From positions 1 through 31,350 of the IMG/VR virus record IMGVR_UViG_3300050343_000061: a DNA stretch of 31,350 nucleotides; one strand, written 5' to 3'. The position numbers and the translations under genes are program-made. Below are positions 20,995 through 30,679 of the stretch, one piece after another; within the stretch, counting starts at the first letter, position 1, and each line of letters starts with the position of its first letter. The notes under the pieces were generated by a model. The model did not search any database, was not told the origin of the DNA, and saw nothing but the letters and a program-made list of their open reading frames with translations. The DNA is from a virus.

Positions 20995-23900
20995 TCTTCT
21001 AGCGCCCTATTAATGTCTTCATATGTCTTGGGAACATAGTCAGAGAAGAGAGGGTTAAGTCTGTTTTCCAACTCTTCTCTTACAAGAAACTTTCTTTTTT
21101 GTTCTGTCTCTTGCTCTCTTAATGCAGAATCACGCACACTTGCCTTTTTAGCTGTATGGTCTGCAATATCACTACGATCAAAGGCAGGCCACATAAGCTC
21201 AGGCTTTTCGCCCTTTCTAGAAACTTGTTCAAAGATTAATGGTTGCAATACTTTATTTTCATCCACGAAATAAGAAAAGTAATTTACTCCAGCAGTGCTT
21301 TCATCTGGAACTAAGTACACTCGCTTAACATCCTCTATCTCTATATCTGTAGTCCCCTTAACAGTAACAGTTGGGTCTAACGAATATCCAAATGGAAGCT
21401 GTGATTCTACTGCTGCTATAAATGCAGTACGATCATCTTCCTCAGGAAATACAGCCTCTAAAGAGTAACGTGATCTTTCGATTGAGCCAGCAGGAAAGCG
21501 CGGATCAGCAATGTATTTGCTTTTTGCATACTTGCTATCAACAATTTGATTTAACACAGAGTTAATTTGCGATGCGCCCTTTCCAGTAAGGGCCATATAC
21601 TCAGTAACAGGTGCTAGCTCTTCTGCAATAATAGGATCTTTTACCAAATTTAAAGTATATGCAGTTGGTGTCATTTTTTGTAAAACAACATCCATATTAA
21701 TCTTAGCTTTAGGATCTGTCTGCCTTTGAATTAAAGTAGTTGCAATTTCATTAACACTTTCGCCAGTATTTAATCTTATCTGATGTATGTCATTTAAGCG
21801 CTGAGCATCCGCTGGACTAATAGAATCGCCAAATCTGCTAATAAACACACCAGTATTAGTGGGGTCATTAGATAAAACAGCGTGTATATCTAAAAATTGC
21901 GCTGCATTTGGAACTACTTGACCAGATAAGATTTGGTCAAGCTTATCTATTAACCCCTGTGGTGGAGCACTTCTCATTATAGAAAGCGCAGCAGCCCGTT
22001 GTGTATCGGGAAGCTGATCAAACCGCTCTAAGTCAATGCCAGCATTGTCTAGCATATCCTGACTAATGTCTCTGTCAGCCTTATCGTTAGCGTTTCCGCC
22101 GCCACCAAGAATACGGATAGAATTATTGCGAAGCTCAATAGCTTCTTTCATTTGTGTTTCATTAGCAGATACTGCTGACTTAATACCTTTAATTTTACTA
22201 ACGACAGCATCAACGTCATCTGTAGCTTCTAAGATCCGATTGCCAGCAGCAACTACATCAGGCGACATGCCTTCACGCTTACCTCGGCTGTCTACATATA
22301 AAATAAGATTATTTAGACTGTTAGAGTTAGCACGAGCAGCAAAGGTTGTGACCTCACCAAAGGCTCTGGACTTACTTAGACGGTTTGATTCAGATATACC
22401 TTGATCTGCCGTTAAGCCATTTGGTCCAATACTATCTTCAATCTTAGCATTTAGAGAATTAAATTCTTTATCACTAAGCGCACCAGACTCAGCAGCAGTT
22501 GCAGCTTCTGTTACAGATTGAGCAATCTCAAAGCGTAATGCTTCTCTATCTCGTTGCTGTCTAATCTGATTAATGTTTGCTGATAGAACTTCTCTAGCAA
22601 ACCCAGTGTCCTCATTGGGATCAAAAAAGTCAGTGTTGTAAATCTCAGAAATAAATGTGCGCTGCTTTAATGACAGCTTGCTCATGTCCTCTGGATTATT
22701 GCTTACTAATGCAATCCGAAACTCTTCTATATTACCTTCAGCAGCCGCTTGAATTAAATAAGGGCGAATAAGGTTCTGGCGAGCATCTTTTAAATCGCTT
22801 TCTCGTTCTGATCTTGAATAAGTCTCATCAGATAAGAAACGTTGATCTAACTTAGACTGAACATTTGTATACAGATCATTTGTTAAGTTAAGGCCAGCTT
22901 GTATCGAGTAATCCTCATCTGAGGCAAAGGCATCAGACGCATTAATGCTAGATGTAGTAAACAAAGTTTCAAGAGTATCAGGCAGAGTAAGCTCTAGCTC
23001 TCTTGCTTTTAGCTTTGCTAGATTCGATGCTTGCTGAATTTGATCCTGCTCAACAGCATTGTAATCGCTAGATACAACCGAGCTATGTCTAAGAACCGCT
23101 TCTATGTTTGCTGGCTCAACATAAGTCAAAAGACTTTTAACTTCTTCTTGCAAACCTTTTGGCAATCCTGACATCTGATTACCGCGAGTTCGTATAGCAA
23201 GATCAATCGCATTGCGCTCTGATTTGTTTGCAGTTCCAGAAAGAAGATACTCAACAGCGCCAAGTGCAATAGATTGCTTAAGCTGTTGTGAGGCGGTCTG
23301 ATCAGCTCCAATTTTTAACAGTGAAGAAGATACACCATTCTGAGCATTGGCAAACTCTCTATCATGTATTGCAGCGGCCTCACTAATATCTTCACCTTCA
23401 CGCGCAATAAAGCCACCAGCACGAGCAATGCTATAAACATCATCTTGACTTGCACTAATCCCAGTAAGGATAGAATTAGCGGCATTCTGCCTAGATCTTG
23501 ATGCAACGCGCTCTTGAATGTTTAACTTTGTAAGAGCTAAGAACTTAGCGCCTGTTGTTTCTACAAACGTTCTGTATTTACCTTCAGCACCATCAGCCAT
23601 CTGACCAATGTAATTACTCATTACTTCATCATATGACTCAGGATCATACTGGTATTTTAAAGCAATCTCTTGAGCCTTAACTCTAAGCTCAGTGCCAATT
23701 GAGTCTTCGTATCTCTTATCAATAACGCTCTGATAAGCAGCAGATGCTATACGACCAAATCCTTTAGGAGCCTTAAATGCTTCTGGCTTTCCTGTTTCTG
23801 GATTTATTGTTCTTAGTTTCTTTTCCTCAATAGCTTCAGCAATTTCTATACCTTTTTTTTTCAGCCGCAATAGCAGCCTCCTTAAAAGCAATCTCTTGAA

Positions 23901-24012
23901 ATGCAGATGCAACATTGCTAATCGCATTACCAATATCTTGGCTTCCAGCATTAGTGCGGACAACCCCAATAGGTTGAGTAAATTGTTGCGTTCTTTGCCT
24001 AATAACAGCCAT
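20991..24012 (-). pseudogene. Large internal virion protein (T7 gp15-like position), one poly-A frameshift
   Basis: About 1006 residues once corrected. ATG 24012 overlaps the TAA of the gp14-like gene and gives MAVIRQRTQQFTQPIGVVRT...; the frame is lost in A9 (plus T9, 23853-23861) and resumes as KKGIEIAEAIEEKKL if read as A8. Long helical, Gln/Glu/Lys-rich protein with no enzyme motif seen. Position after a gp14-like gene and before the gp16-like gene matches the T7 order gp14-gp15-gp16, so a DNA-ejection channel part is likely. Confidence 0.75.
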
Positions 24013-24458
24013 TATTTGCTCACATTATATTGATAAATGCCTTGTCCTATAGTTCCAATAGCATTGAACAAAGAGGCAGTTTGAATATTTCGACCTCTAC
24101 GCCTTTCAGCCATAGCAGCCATTTCTGCCTTCATTCCTTCCATGCTAGATTGCCTTACTATTCTTCCAATGTCATCACCCACAAGACTTTCCTGCCTTTC
24201 AAGAAATGCCTGTACGCTTTTATCCGAGCCAACATCACGACCAGCTGCAAAAAATGCAGCTACATTAGCTGATGTTGCTAATTCATACTCTTCTCGCCTT
24301 GCCCTAGACATCTGCAAGGCTTGGACTTCATTTAAAACTTTGTCTGTTTTAATTTGAAATGCGTTTAAATCAGCAGCCTCACGCTGTCTTCTAGCAGCGC
24401 TAACTTGCCCCATTGCGCCAAAAAGTGAACCAGCAAGACTAAGAACAGCTAAACTCAT
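24012..24458 (-). CDS. Internal virion protein, T7 gp14-like
   Basis: 148 residues. A short hydrophobic N-terminus (LAVLSLAGSLFGAMGQ) is followed by a long helix (ARRQREAADLNAFQIKTDKVLNEVQAL ... RREEYELATSANVAAFFAAGRDVGSDKSV). This layout matches small podovirus internal virion proteins that go into the outer membrane during ejection. Overlaps the nozzle gene stop by 4 bases and the next gene start by 1 base. Confidence 0.8.
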   Translation of the reverse strand: MSLAVLSLAGSLFGAMGQVSAARRQREAADLNAFQIKTDKVLNEVQALQMSRARREEYELATSANVAAFFAAGRDVGSDKSVQAFLERQESLVGDDIGRIVRQSSMEGMKAEMAAMAERRRGRNIQTASLFNAIGTIGQGIYQYNVSK

Positions 24459-26458
24459 TGAACTACTAACTCCGCTACTATTCCATTAATTTGCATTGCT
24501 TCTGGATCACTTTGCTCAATAACTACTTGTGGATTTCTGTTGTAACCAAGAAGCTTTATTTCTTTTTTTCCTGTAAAACTTCCATCAATAGCAAGCTTAG
24601 AGTTTACATTCATTGACGTTGTGTCCTTTACATCAACAATAACATTAGTAATTCCACGAACCTCACCAGTTACAGGACCGCTTCCCATATTTGCATCTAT
24701 TGGATTGGTTGTTAATTTAGCTGTAAACTTCTTACCAACAAGAACAGAGTCATAACCAGAGCTAGAATAAGCAGACAAATCAATTCTATTTGCTACACCG
24801 CCAACATCCCCAACAGTAAAATCACCTAAGTAAGTATATTCAGAGGTGCTGTTCTTATAACCATTTACAGAAATTACATCACCATTTGTATACAGTGGGC
24901 CAACAGTTAATTGTGTTGAAAATGTGTGAAGTTCAGAAAAGTCTAAATTTTCTAAATCAAACTTACAAAGTTGAAGCTCATTATTTGAATCATACACATT
25001 AGCATATAAAGTTTTATTTATTGCAATGACTGAATCAAAGCTTCCATCCGTAGTAACACTTGTCCACGCAGCTTTTCTTTCAGCCCTGTTAGATGAAAAT
25101 AAAGTCAAATTACCATTGCTTAATGTAAGCGCTGCATATGAATCAGGTAAATTAAATAAACCATGAGTAACAGTAAGATACTTAGGATTGTCTATAAGAT
25201 GAGAAGCAAGAGTAGATATTGAAGAAGCTGTATATGCATCTTCAGAGTCTGAATACAAAAATTCTCTAACTATCTTCCCACTTCTTTGAGCAAAAATAGT
25301 TGCACCATCTATAGAGCAAGGCAATACAAAGCTACTGCCATATGGAGTTTGCATTCTTATTTGAGCATTGGTAGGCGTTATTGCTTGGTTTAAGTAAGTA
25401 GGAATATAAAGCTCACCTGTAGCTGTAAAGACTTGCAGATCACGGTTAGAAACTAAATATCTGATTTCATGAGAATCGCCTGTAGCAGCGACTAAATTAA
25501 TTGACTCATCATCAGCTGCCTCACCTACATCAAAGTTAAAAAAACTTCCAAGTTTACTCATCCATATTGTATCGGGTTCTGATAAAGTTCCCCCAAAACA
25601 CAATCTATTTTCATGAAAGGCAACCGCAGCAGGGTATCCCCTTACAGCAGAAAACGCTTGCTCATCCCATGTTGTTGTTGGAGCATGACACGATACAGAT
25701 ACAACTCCACCACCATCCTCACTGCTAGATGCATTTCCACCAGCTTGATAAGTGTATGTATTATCATCTATTATTTCTCTGACTTGATCGGTAATATTTA
25801 AATTGCCAGTGTTAATACCACCTGTAGATGAAGCGTTTTGGATTGTAATTGCATCTCCTACATTAAGGCCATGCAAAACATGTGTAACTTCTACTATATT
25901 TGAACCATCTCTAGTTCTTAATGGATTAACAACAGATAGTCTGGCAGAAAGATTATCAACAACATTAGCCGTTACGTTGGTTGAAGAGTTGTATGCCGTA
26001 ATAGTTATTTCAGATTCATGATATCTTACAGTTGTTCCAACGTGATCTGGCGTCCAATAAGCAGAACTAGTAATTAAACTAATTCCATTTCCTGTTACAG
26101 CAGAAGGATTAAGAGTAACCCCAGATGCATGAAACCTAGAGTATGGTTGATACGTAACAATATTATCTGCTCTTGAGTCAAACGCATAAGTACTCACCTC
26201 AAAACTTGTAAGGCTAGTCCTGACAAGCATTCTTGGCGCAAACAAAGGATGGCAAATAAACATTACATCGCCATATTGTGCAGCTGTATATTCTTGCAAA
26301 TACTCCCTATCAAAAGGCAAGGTAGCGCTGCTAACATCTTGAGTTAATGTAGAAACAAGACTTAAGTCACTATTAGCAAGCTTTCTAAAACACCTTACTT
26401 TTTGATGCTCAACTGAAATTACATATTCTTCGTTTGTATCAAAAACAAATCTAAACAA
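24455..26458 (-). pseudogene. Tail nozzle / tail tubular protein B-like, 5' end missing
   Basis: 667 residues of beta-rich tail protein: FRFVFDTNEEYVISVEHQKVRCFR, then AAQYGDVMFICHPLFAPRML, then a central region with GYPAAVAFHENRLCFGGTLSEPDTIWMSKLG and VFTATGELYI, typical of T7 gp12-like nozzle/stabilisation proteins. The frame is open back to the capsid stop (26525) but contains no ATG or GTG with a ribosome site; the first possible start is a TTG at 26458, inside conserved sequence. The normal N-terminus (roughly 60-100 residues) is absent. The upstream sequence runs straight into the capsid terminator hairpin, pointing to a deletion. Confidence 0.75.
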
Positions 26459-26502
26459 ATGAGATTGTTCTGGATAAGTAGAACTGTATGTTATGCCATA
26501 AG

Positions 26503-26518
26503 GGGGGCCGAAGCCCCC
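26503..26518 (-). terminator. Capsid terminator hairpin (GGGGGC-TTCG-GCCCCC)
   Basis: Perfect 6-bp G/C stem with a stable TTCG tetraloop, 7 bases past the capsid stop on the minus strand. The usual T run is missing (it continues CTTATGG into nozzle sequence), so the deletion joint is probably right at its 3' edge. Confidence 0.7.
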
Positions 26519-26524
26519 GACCCT

Positions 26525-27339
26525 TTAGTTGTTATCAAGGACTTCGTAGATACCATCGTCATCAATAACAACAGAACCCATAGACATCATAGATGTTGCA
26601 AGGTGTGAAACTTTTTGCGGTACATAGTTTACTTCAGTCGTGAACATCAGAGTTGACGCCAATGCCAACTGCTCGATGTATGGTACGCAAAGTTTTTACC
26701 ACCAGCTACAGCAGACGTTGAGAAGATCTTGAAGCCCAAGAACTCTTTCATTGTCATGCCGCCAGCAAATGGCAAGTTCTGTGGTCCAACAAAGTCAGAA
26801 TGATGCAAACTCGTTAATGTTAAACAAGTCAGCAAAACCAGCAGGGGACATAGCAATATAGCGCTGTCCATCTTCTGGAATGTCGGCTGCGCCAAATGTT
26901 CAAACAATGAAAGCAAGTCAGCTTTGCCAAAGCACCAGCTAGTGTCATGCAATCTGAGTTGAGTTAGCACCAGCGTCCATTGCTGTAATTGTGATTCTCG
27001 TCAGTCTTGCGACCAATGCAGCAGCAGCAGATTCAGCTACAGCTTGACGCTCGTTGATGTTGATCTTCAACTCATCAAGCTTGTCGATGTACTCAGCAGC
27101 GTAGAAGTCAGCCATTGTTGCTTCAACGTTGGTGTGTGCCAAGTTCCATTGCAGTAACGTCACCGTTGCGAGTTTTAGTATTGCTGCAGTGCCTTTCCAA
27201 TTTTTTGGAAACGAGCAGTTGAACCAGTTACATTTGTCGTACGAACAGTGTTGCGGAGCTTGGAACCCATACGCTGATACGCCATATGTACTTCGGTTTC
27301 AAACTGCTTGATAAAGGCTTGGTCGATAGTATTAGCCAT
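26525..27339 (-). pseudogene. Major capsid protein, heavily frameshifted
   Basis: Starts at ATG 27339 (MANTIDQAFIKQFETEVHMA, then YQRMGSKLRNTVRTTNVTGS), the hallmark N-terminus of a podovirus capsid family. Conserved stretches then appear in alternating frames: AHTNVEATMADFYAAEYID, AADIPEDGQRYIAMSP, DFVGPQNLPFAGGMTMKEF, KIFSTSAVAGGKNFAYH, RAVGIGVNSDV, TEVNYVPQKVSHLATSMM, ending at TAA 26525. At least seven indels are needed (near 27193, 27175, 27140, 27000, 26950, 26799 and 26645-26690). Forms the icosahedral shell, with the scaffold gene upstream. Confidence 0.8.
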
Positions 27340-27417
27340 TTTACAGTCCTATTAGAAGTTTCAGTTGATCACAGGTATCCGCTTTTCTATCTCAACAAGG
27401 GTATCCTTACGGGCCTT

Positions 27418-27917
27418 TCAATGTATTACGGGCTGTCGTGGTTCATCATAAACACAATTTTGATCTAAATTGCAACGAACAAATTCAACATACTTATTTC
27501 CGTTCTGTATAGACACACCAACAGGATCAAACCCTAACCACGTTGCCCAGCTTACCATGCCTTCATAATCAGCAAGAATTGTCATAGACATATGCGATTG
27601 GCTTTGATCAAAAAACTCTACTAGCATTCTTGATCCACGCGCTAACATTGTAAAGTTTTCCCTTATTTTACTGGAAAACATTGCAAACATTTGAGGCCAA
27701 TCTTGATCCTTTTACGGCAGACATAAGCCTCTGAAGTTTTGCTCATTACTTCTAATGCTGTTCTTACATCGCAGTATCCTAATAACTTTATCTCTCTGCG
27801 ATTTTCTTTTGATAAAACTCTTTCAAGCTCATCAATGTGAAAAGATTTAAGGGGAGTTAAATAGTAACTCCCCCTTTTTATTATCTTAACCTCTGTAAAG
27901 TTGTTTAAATCCATCAT
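27418..27917 (-). pseudogene. GNAT-like protein (T7 gp13/DUF2833-like), frameshifted
   Basis: First part: HIDELERVLSKENRREIKLLGYCDVRTALEV ... EAYVCRK; second part in another frame: SSKIRENFTMLARGSRMLVEFF ... GMVSWATWLGFDPVGVSIQNGNKYVEFVRC. Together (about 165 residues) they follow the DUF2833/T7 gp13 pattern, a degenerate N-acetyltransferase fold (internal virion protein A). The shift lies near 27700-27715 (two extra bases or one missing). The start at 27917 overlaps the scaffold end by 32 bases and the first codons contain a hairpin, so the true start is unsure. Confidence 0.6.
27851..27873. terminator. 9-bp stem-loop just after the scaffold gene
   Basis: GGGGAGTTA (27851-27859) with TAACTCCCC (27865-27873), five-base loop, A5 and T-rich flanks. 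On the minus strand it starts 13 bases past the scaffold stop, with a weak T run (TTAAATCTTT); the plus strand has a better one (CTTTTTATTAT). Probably an attenuator setting capsid versus scaffold levels, although it also lies in the presumed GNAT-like coding start. Confidence 0.55.
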
Positions 27918-28623
27918 CCACCTGCTTTACAAAGTTTGCATCTCTATTACGAGGCTCCCAATATCTTGGGTCTTTCATCATTTCTTGCAAGCCTTGCTCA
28001 GTAATTGATGGGGAAGGGCTAGCATTTCCAGCAAAGTTACCATCTTTCATTTTATCCATAATGGTTTCTAAAGCTAAAATACCTTCATGAGATTCACACA
28101 TGCGCTCAATAGCTGGCAGTGCATCTTCTGGAAAAAACTTGTTAGCGAATACAGAAGCGGCTTCAATTCTTGTGCTGGCATTATCACCAAGCTTTGCTGA
28201 CTCAGCTTCTATATCTGGCTGATCTGCATTAATCGCTTGAGCATACATTTCTATACCCTTTTGAAACTCTTCTTGCCCATAGCCATTCTCAAAAGAATGC
28301 TCAGACCACCATTGCAAAAGCTCATTATCAACAGCAAGTTCATCGTCAACAATGTCTGGAAGTTGATAATCACCAGCAGTCTCTGGCCTATCAGCAAAAG
28401 CTTCTGCTTTTATTTCTTCAAGCAAGGCTTCTCGTATTTCCTCATCTTTGCCACCAAGTTTAGACTCAAGTTCTTTATATGCTTTTGCTAAATCTTCACC
28501 TGTTTTATATTTCTCAGGTAGCCACTCTGGGCGCTCAGGTGCAACAGACTGCTCTACATCTTGCTGAGTTACAAAGTCACGGCCATCTGCTTCAGCCGCT
28601 TGAATTGCTGCGTCATCATTCAT
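27886..28623 (-). CDS. Scaffolding protein
   Basis: 245 residues, very acidic and helical, with RPEWLPEKYKTGEDLAKAYKELESKLG at residues ~30-56 and a basic/aromatic C-terminus (PRYWEPRNRDANFVKQVDDGFKQLYRG), the layout of T7 gp9-like scaffolding proteins whose C-terminus binds capsid. Encoded between the portal/Bbp19 and capsid genes, as expected. ATG overlaps the upstream TGA (ATGA). Confidence 0.88.
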   Translation of the reverse strand: MNDDAAIQAAEADGRDFVTQQDVEQSVAPERPEWLPEKYKTGEDLAKAYKELESKLGGKDEEIREALLEEIKAEAFADRPETAGDYQLPDIVDDELAVDNELLQWWSEHSFENGYGQEEFQKGIEMYAQAINADQPDIEAESAKLGDNASTRIEAASVFANKFFPEDALPAIERMCESHEGILALETIMDKMKDGNFAGNASPSPSITEQGLQEMMKDPRYWEPRNRDANFVKQVDDGFKQLYRG

Positions 28624-28880
28624 TTGTTTTTACTCCTATGTGCATGAGATATGCGTTGTTCAAGAAGGCCAACTACATACCGCTGCCCTTCTATATGTCT
28701 TAGCTCTTCTGTAGATACGTTAGGTCCATTAACCATCTCAATAGTTATAGACCGAAGATATTGAAGCACAGCCTTTCCAGTAGGCGTGTTAAATATCTGA
28801 GCTATGTTTTCACTTATTTCAACGTCTTTATTTGTGTGACGCTGTATTCCATCTATGCCAATATTAGCCTTCGTCGCCAA
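28620..28880 (-). CDS. Bbp19-like small protein
   Basis: 86 residues with IAQIFNTPTGKAVLQYLRSITIE and EELRHIEGQRYVVGLLEQRI, the IF.T..GK.VL.YL...EGQR pattern of the phage Bbp19 family, which is commonly encoded between portal and scaffold. Role unknown, possibly head assembly. Overlaps the portal end by 17 bases. Confidence 0.7.
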   Translation of the reverse strand: MATKANIGIDGIQRHTNKDVEISENIAQIFNTPTGKAVLQYLRSITIEMVNGPNVSTEELRHIEGQRYVVGLLEQRISHAHRSKNK

Positions 28881-30392
28881 CTTGCATTCCTTGTTGCTGT
28901 TGAGCCATTTGCTGCGCTATTGCAGCTATTTGTCTACGCTGTTCTTCATCACGAATCAAGCTTTCTGGCACGCCAAACTTCTTAGAAAGGAATATAGCTG
29001 TTTGCTCTGAGTCAACTAACATTTGCATCATCTCAGGGCCAAAGGCTCCACCAACAAGCTCTAAGAAACGCGCAACACTTGAGATGTCTTCGTTTGCTTG
29101 CGCTTGTGCAAGCGGAGATACAGAACGCACTTTAACCTCCCTACCATTTACTGTAGGTACTTCTATGCGGCCCTGCTTCTTTAAGATGTAAATTACACGT
29201 TGAAGTACGGGCTGCACGAGTTCAGCTTGCAGCCTGCCAAATGAAGAACCCATCCTTCTGGATAGGTCTGCCATTCTTTCAGCTACCTCAGTTGCAGTCG
29301 CAGGAGTTTTGTTGGGATCAGCAAGCATATCCATAAACAAAGCCTTGCGAATATTAAGGCGCATATCATTAAGAACAAGCTGCGCTACATCAAAGCGACC
29401 AGCAGCTTGTATAGGCTGAAGGCCAGCAGAACCCATAGCCTTTGGTATAATAGTTCCGGGCACCAAATTAATTGTATCAGGATTAATTACGCCATCATCT
29501 TCCATCTGATATATACCAGAAATAGACATTTGAGCATTCTCAAGAATAAGCTCAATCGTTAAGTTGGTAGTTTTAATAGCAGACAAAGCATTAAGAATGG
29601 GGCCACGACCATATACCTCGCCAGAACACTTGGACCATCTAAAGCAAATAAACGGATTAGACCCTACGCCCTTCATCTGTTTTTGATGTAGCGTTGTTTT
29701 AGTAGTCATGCAGAATGCGTAATGATAGTAAGCTTCTTCGTTTCTTCTGCTGTAGTCACGACACACAAGTTCAAGGACAGTAGTTTCTCTGTCCTTACCC
29801 ATTTGCTGCTCAACCTTTGGATCAAATACAGCGTCAGGAAAAAGAATACTTAGATCGTCAAAAGGGATCTTTTTACGCTCTCTAAATACATGGTCAATCT
29901 TATCGTCTGGACCAGTATCAAGTACGACATGCGGAAGAGGTATTGCTGTAAAGTTTATTGGATTAATTGAATCCCCTTCTTCGACGCACAAGACACCAGT
30001 ACCAACAGCCAAGTCCATAAAGGATTCATGAACCTCTTGGCTAAAGTTAGAATTTTGCAATACCTCAAATACATAATCGGTAACTTCATCTAACTCATTA
30101 TCAATTGCTTCGCGCTGATCTTTGGCACTTCACTGCCAGACATAAGATCAGCCCATCTAGCAAAGTTAGGAACAATACCAGACTGCAACCTGCTAGCAAA
30201 CTCCTGAACGCCTACGACAGCTGTTTCATCAAAGATCTTTTCATCTCTGCGCTGTCCAGCTTCTTCATAATAAAATGACTCACGTTGAGGCAGAGCGTAC
30301 TCATAACACTCCTCAAAGAGAGGAACCCAGTTTTCCCGAAAAGCTTTTGCCTTTTGGTACTTCTTTAGTTTTTGCTCTGCTAAAGTATTCAT
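28864..30392 (-). pseudogene. Portal (head-tail connector) protein, one frameshift
   Basis: Dodecameric ring through which DNA enters and leaves. N-terminal part from ATG 30392 (MNTLAEQKLKKYQKAKAFRE) up to RWADLMSGSEVPK; one base is missing in an A run (plus TTT 30121-30123). Restoring it gives DQREAIDNELDEVTDYVFEVLQNSNFSQEVHES and continues (LAVGTGVLCVEEGD, VYGRGPILNALSAIKTTN, ATATEVAERM) to TAA 28864: about 509 residues, normal for T7-like portals. Its C-terminus is Gln-rich. Likely an artefactual indel, since both halves are fully conserved in type. Confidence 0.85.
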
Positions 30393-30670
30393 TATCCAAA
30401 CCGCCCTAAGAATCCAGCGCCACCAGAACGGAATAAAGATCTACGACCACGACCGCCACGCATACGGCCACTAGATCCACGCACATTGCGTTTTTCAGTT
30501 TTGGTTTCTATTGCTTCAGAAATATCTTCTCGTTTCTTTTCAGCAACCTTTTCAACTTCTTCACGTTTTTGCTCATCCGCTTCAATTCTTTGCTCTACAG
30601 CCACTTGCTTTTCTGTTTTCTGTTTTGCCTTTGGCACAGGTTTTTTACTGCTACGTTTTGGAAAGCACAT
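30392..30670 (-). CDS. Small MCF-starting coiled-coil/basic-tail protein
   Basis: 92 residues: MCFPKRSSKKPVPKAKQK start, a charged coiled coil (about 20-62, EQRIEADEQKREEVEKVAEKK), then an Arg/Gly-rich tail with RRSLFRSGGAGFLGRFG. Resembles the 64-residue MCF protein at 2275-2469 in its two ends. GGAGAT precedes the ATG. Located between terL and portal; maybe a head-tail or packaging accessory, unproven. Confidence 0.7.
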   Translation of the reverse strand: MCFPKRSSKKPVPKAKQKTEKQVAVEQRIEADEQKREEVEKVAEKKREDISEAIETKTEKRNVRGSSGRMRGGRGRRSLFRSGGAGFLGRFG

Positions 30671-30679
30671 AACTATCTC

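Noticed and set aside
23126-23506. Short alternative-frame proteins within the internal virion gene
   Set aside because: Low-complexity Leu-rich shadows of a long conserved frame, without ribosome sites.
26458-26530. Capsid-nozzle fusion by read-through of the capsid TAA
   Set aside because: The two frames coincide, but a stable terminator hairpin intervenes and the nozzle N-terminus is missing; chance agreement at a deletion joint is more likely.
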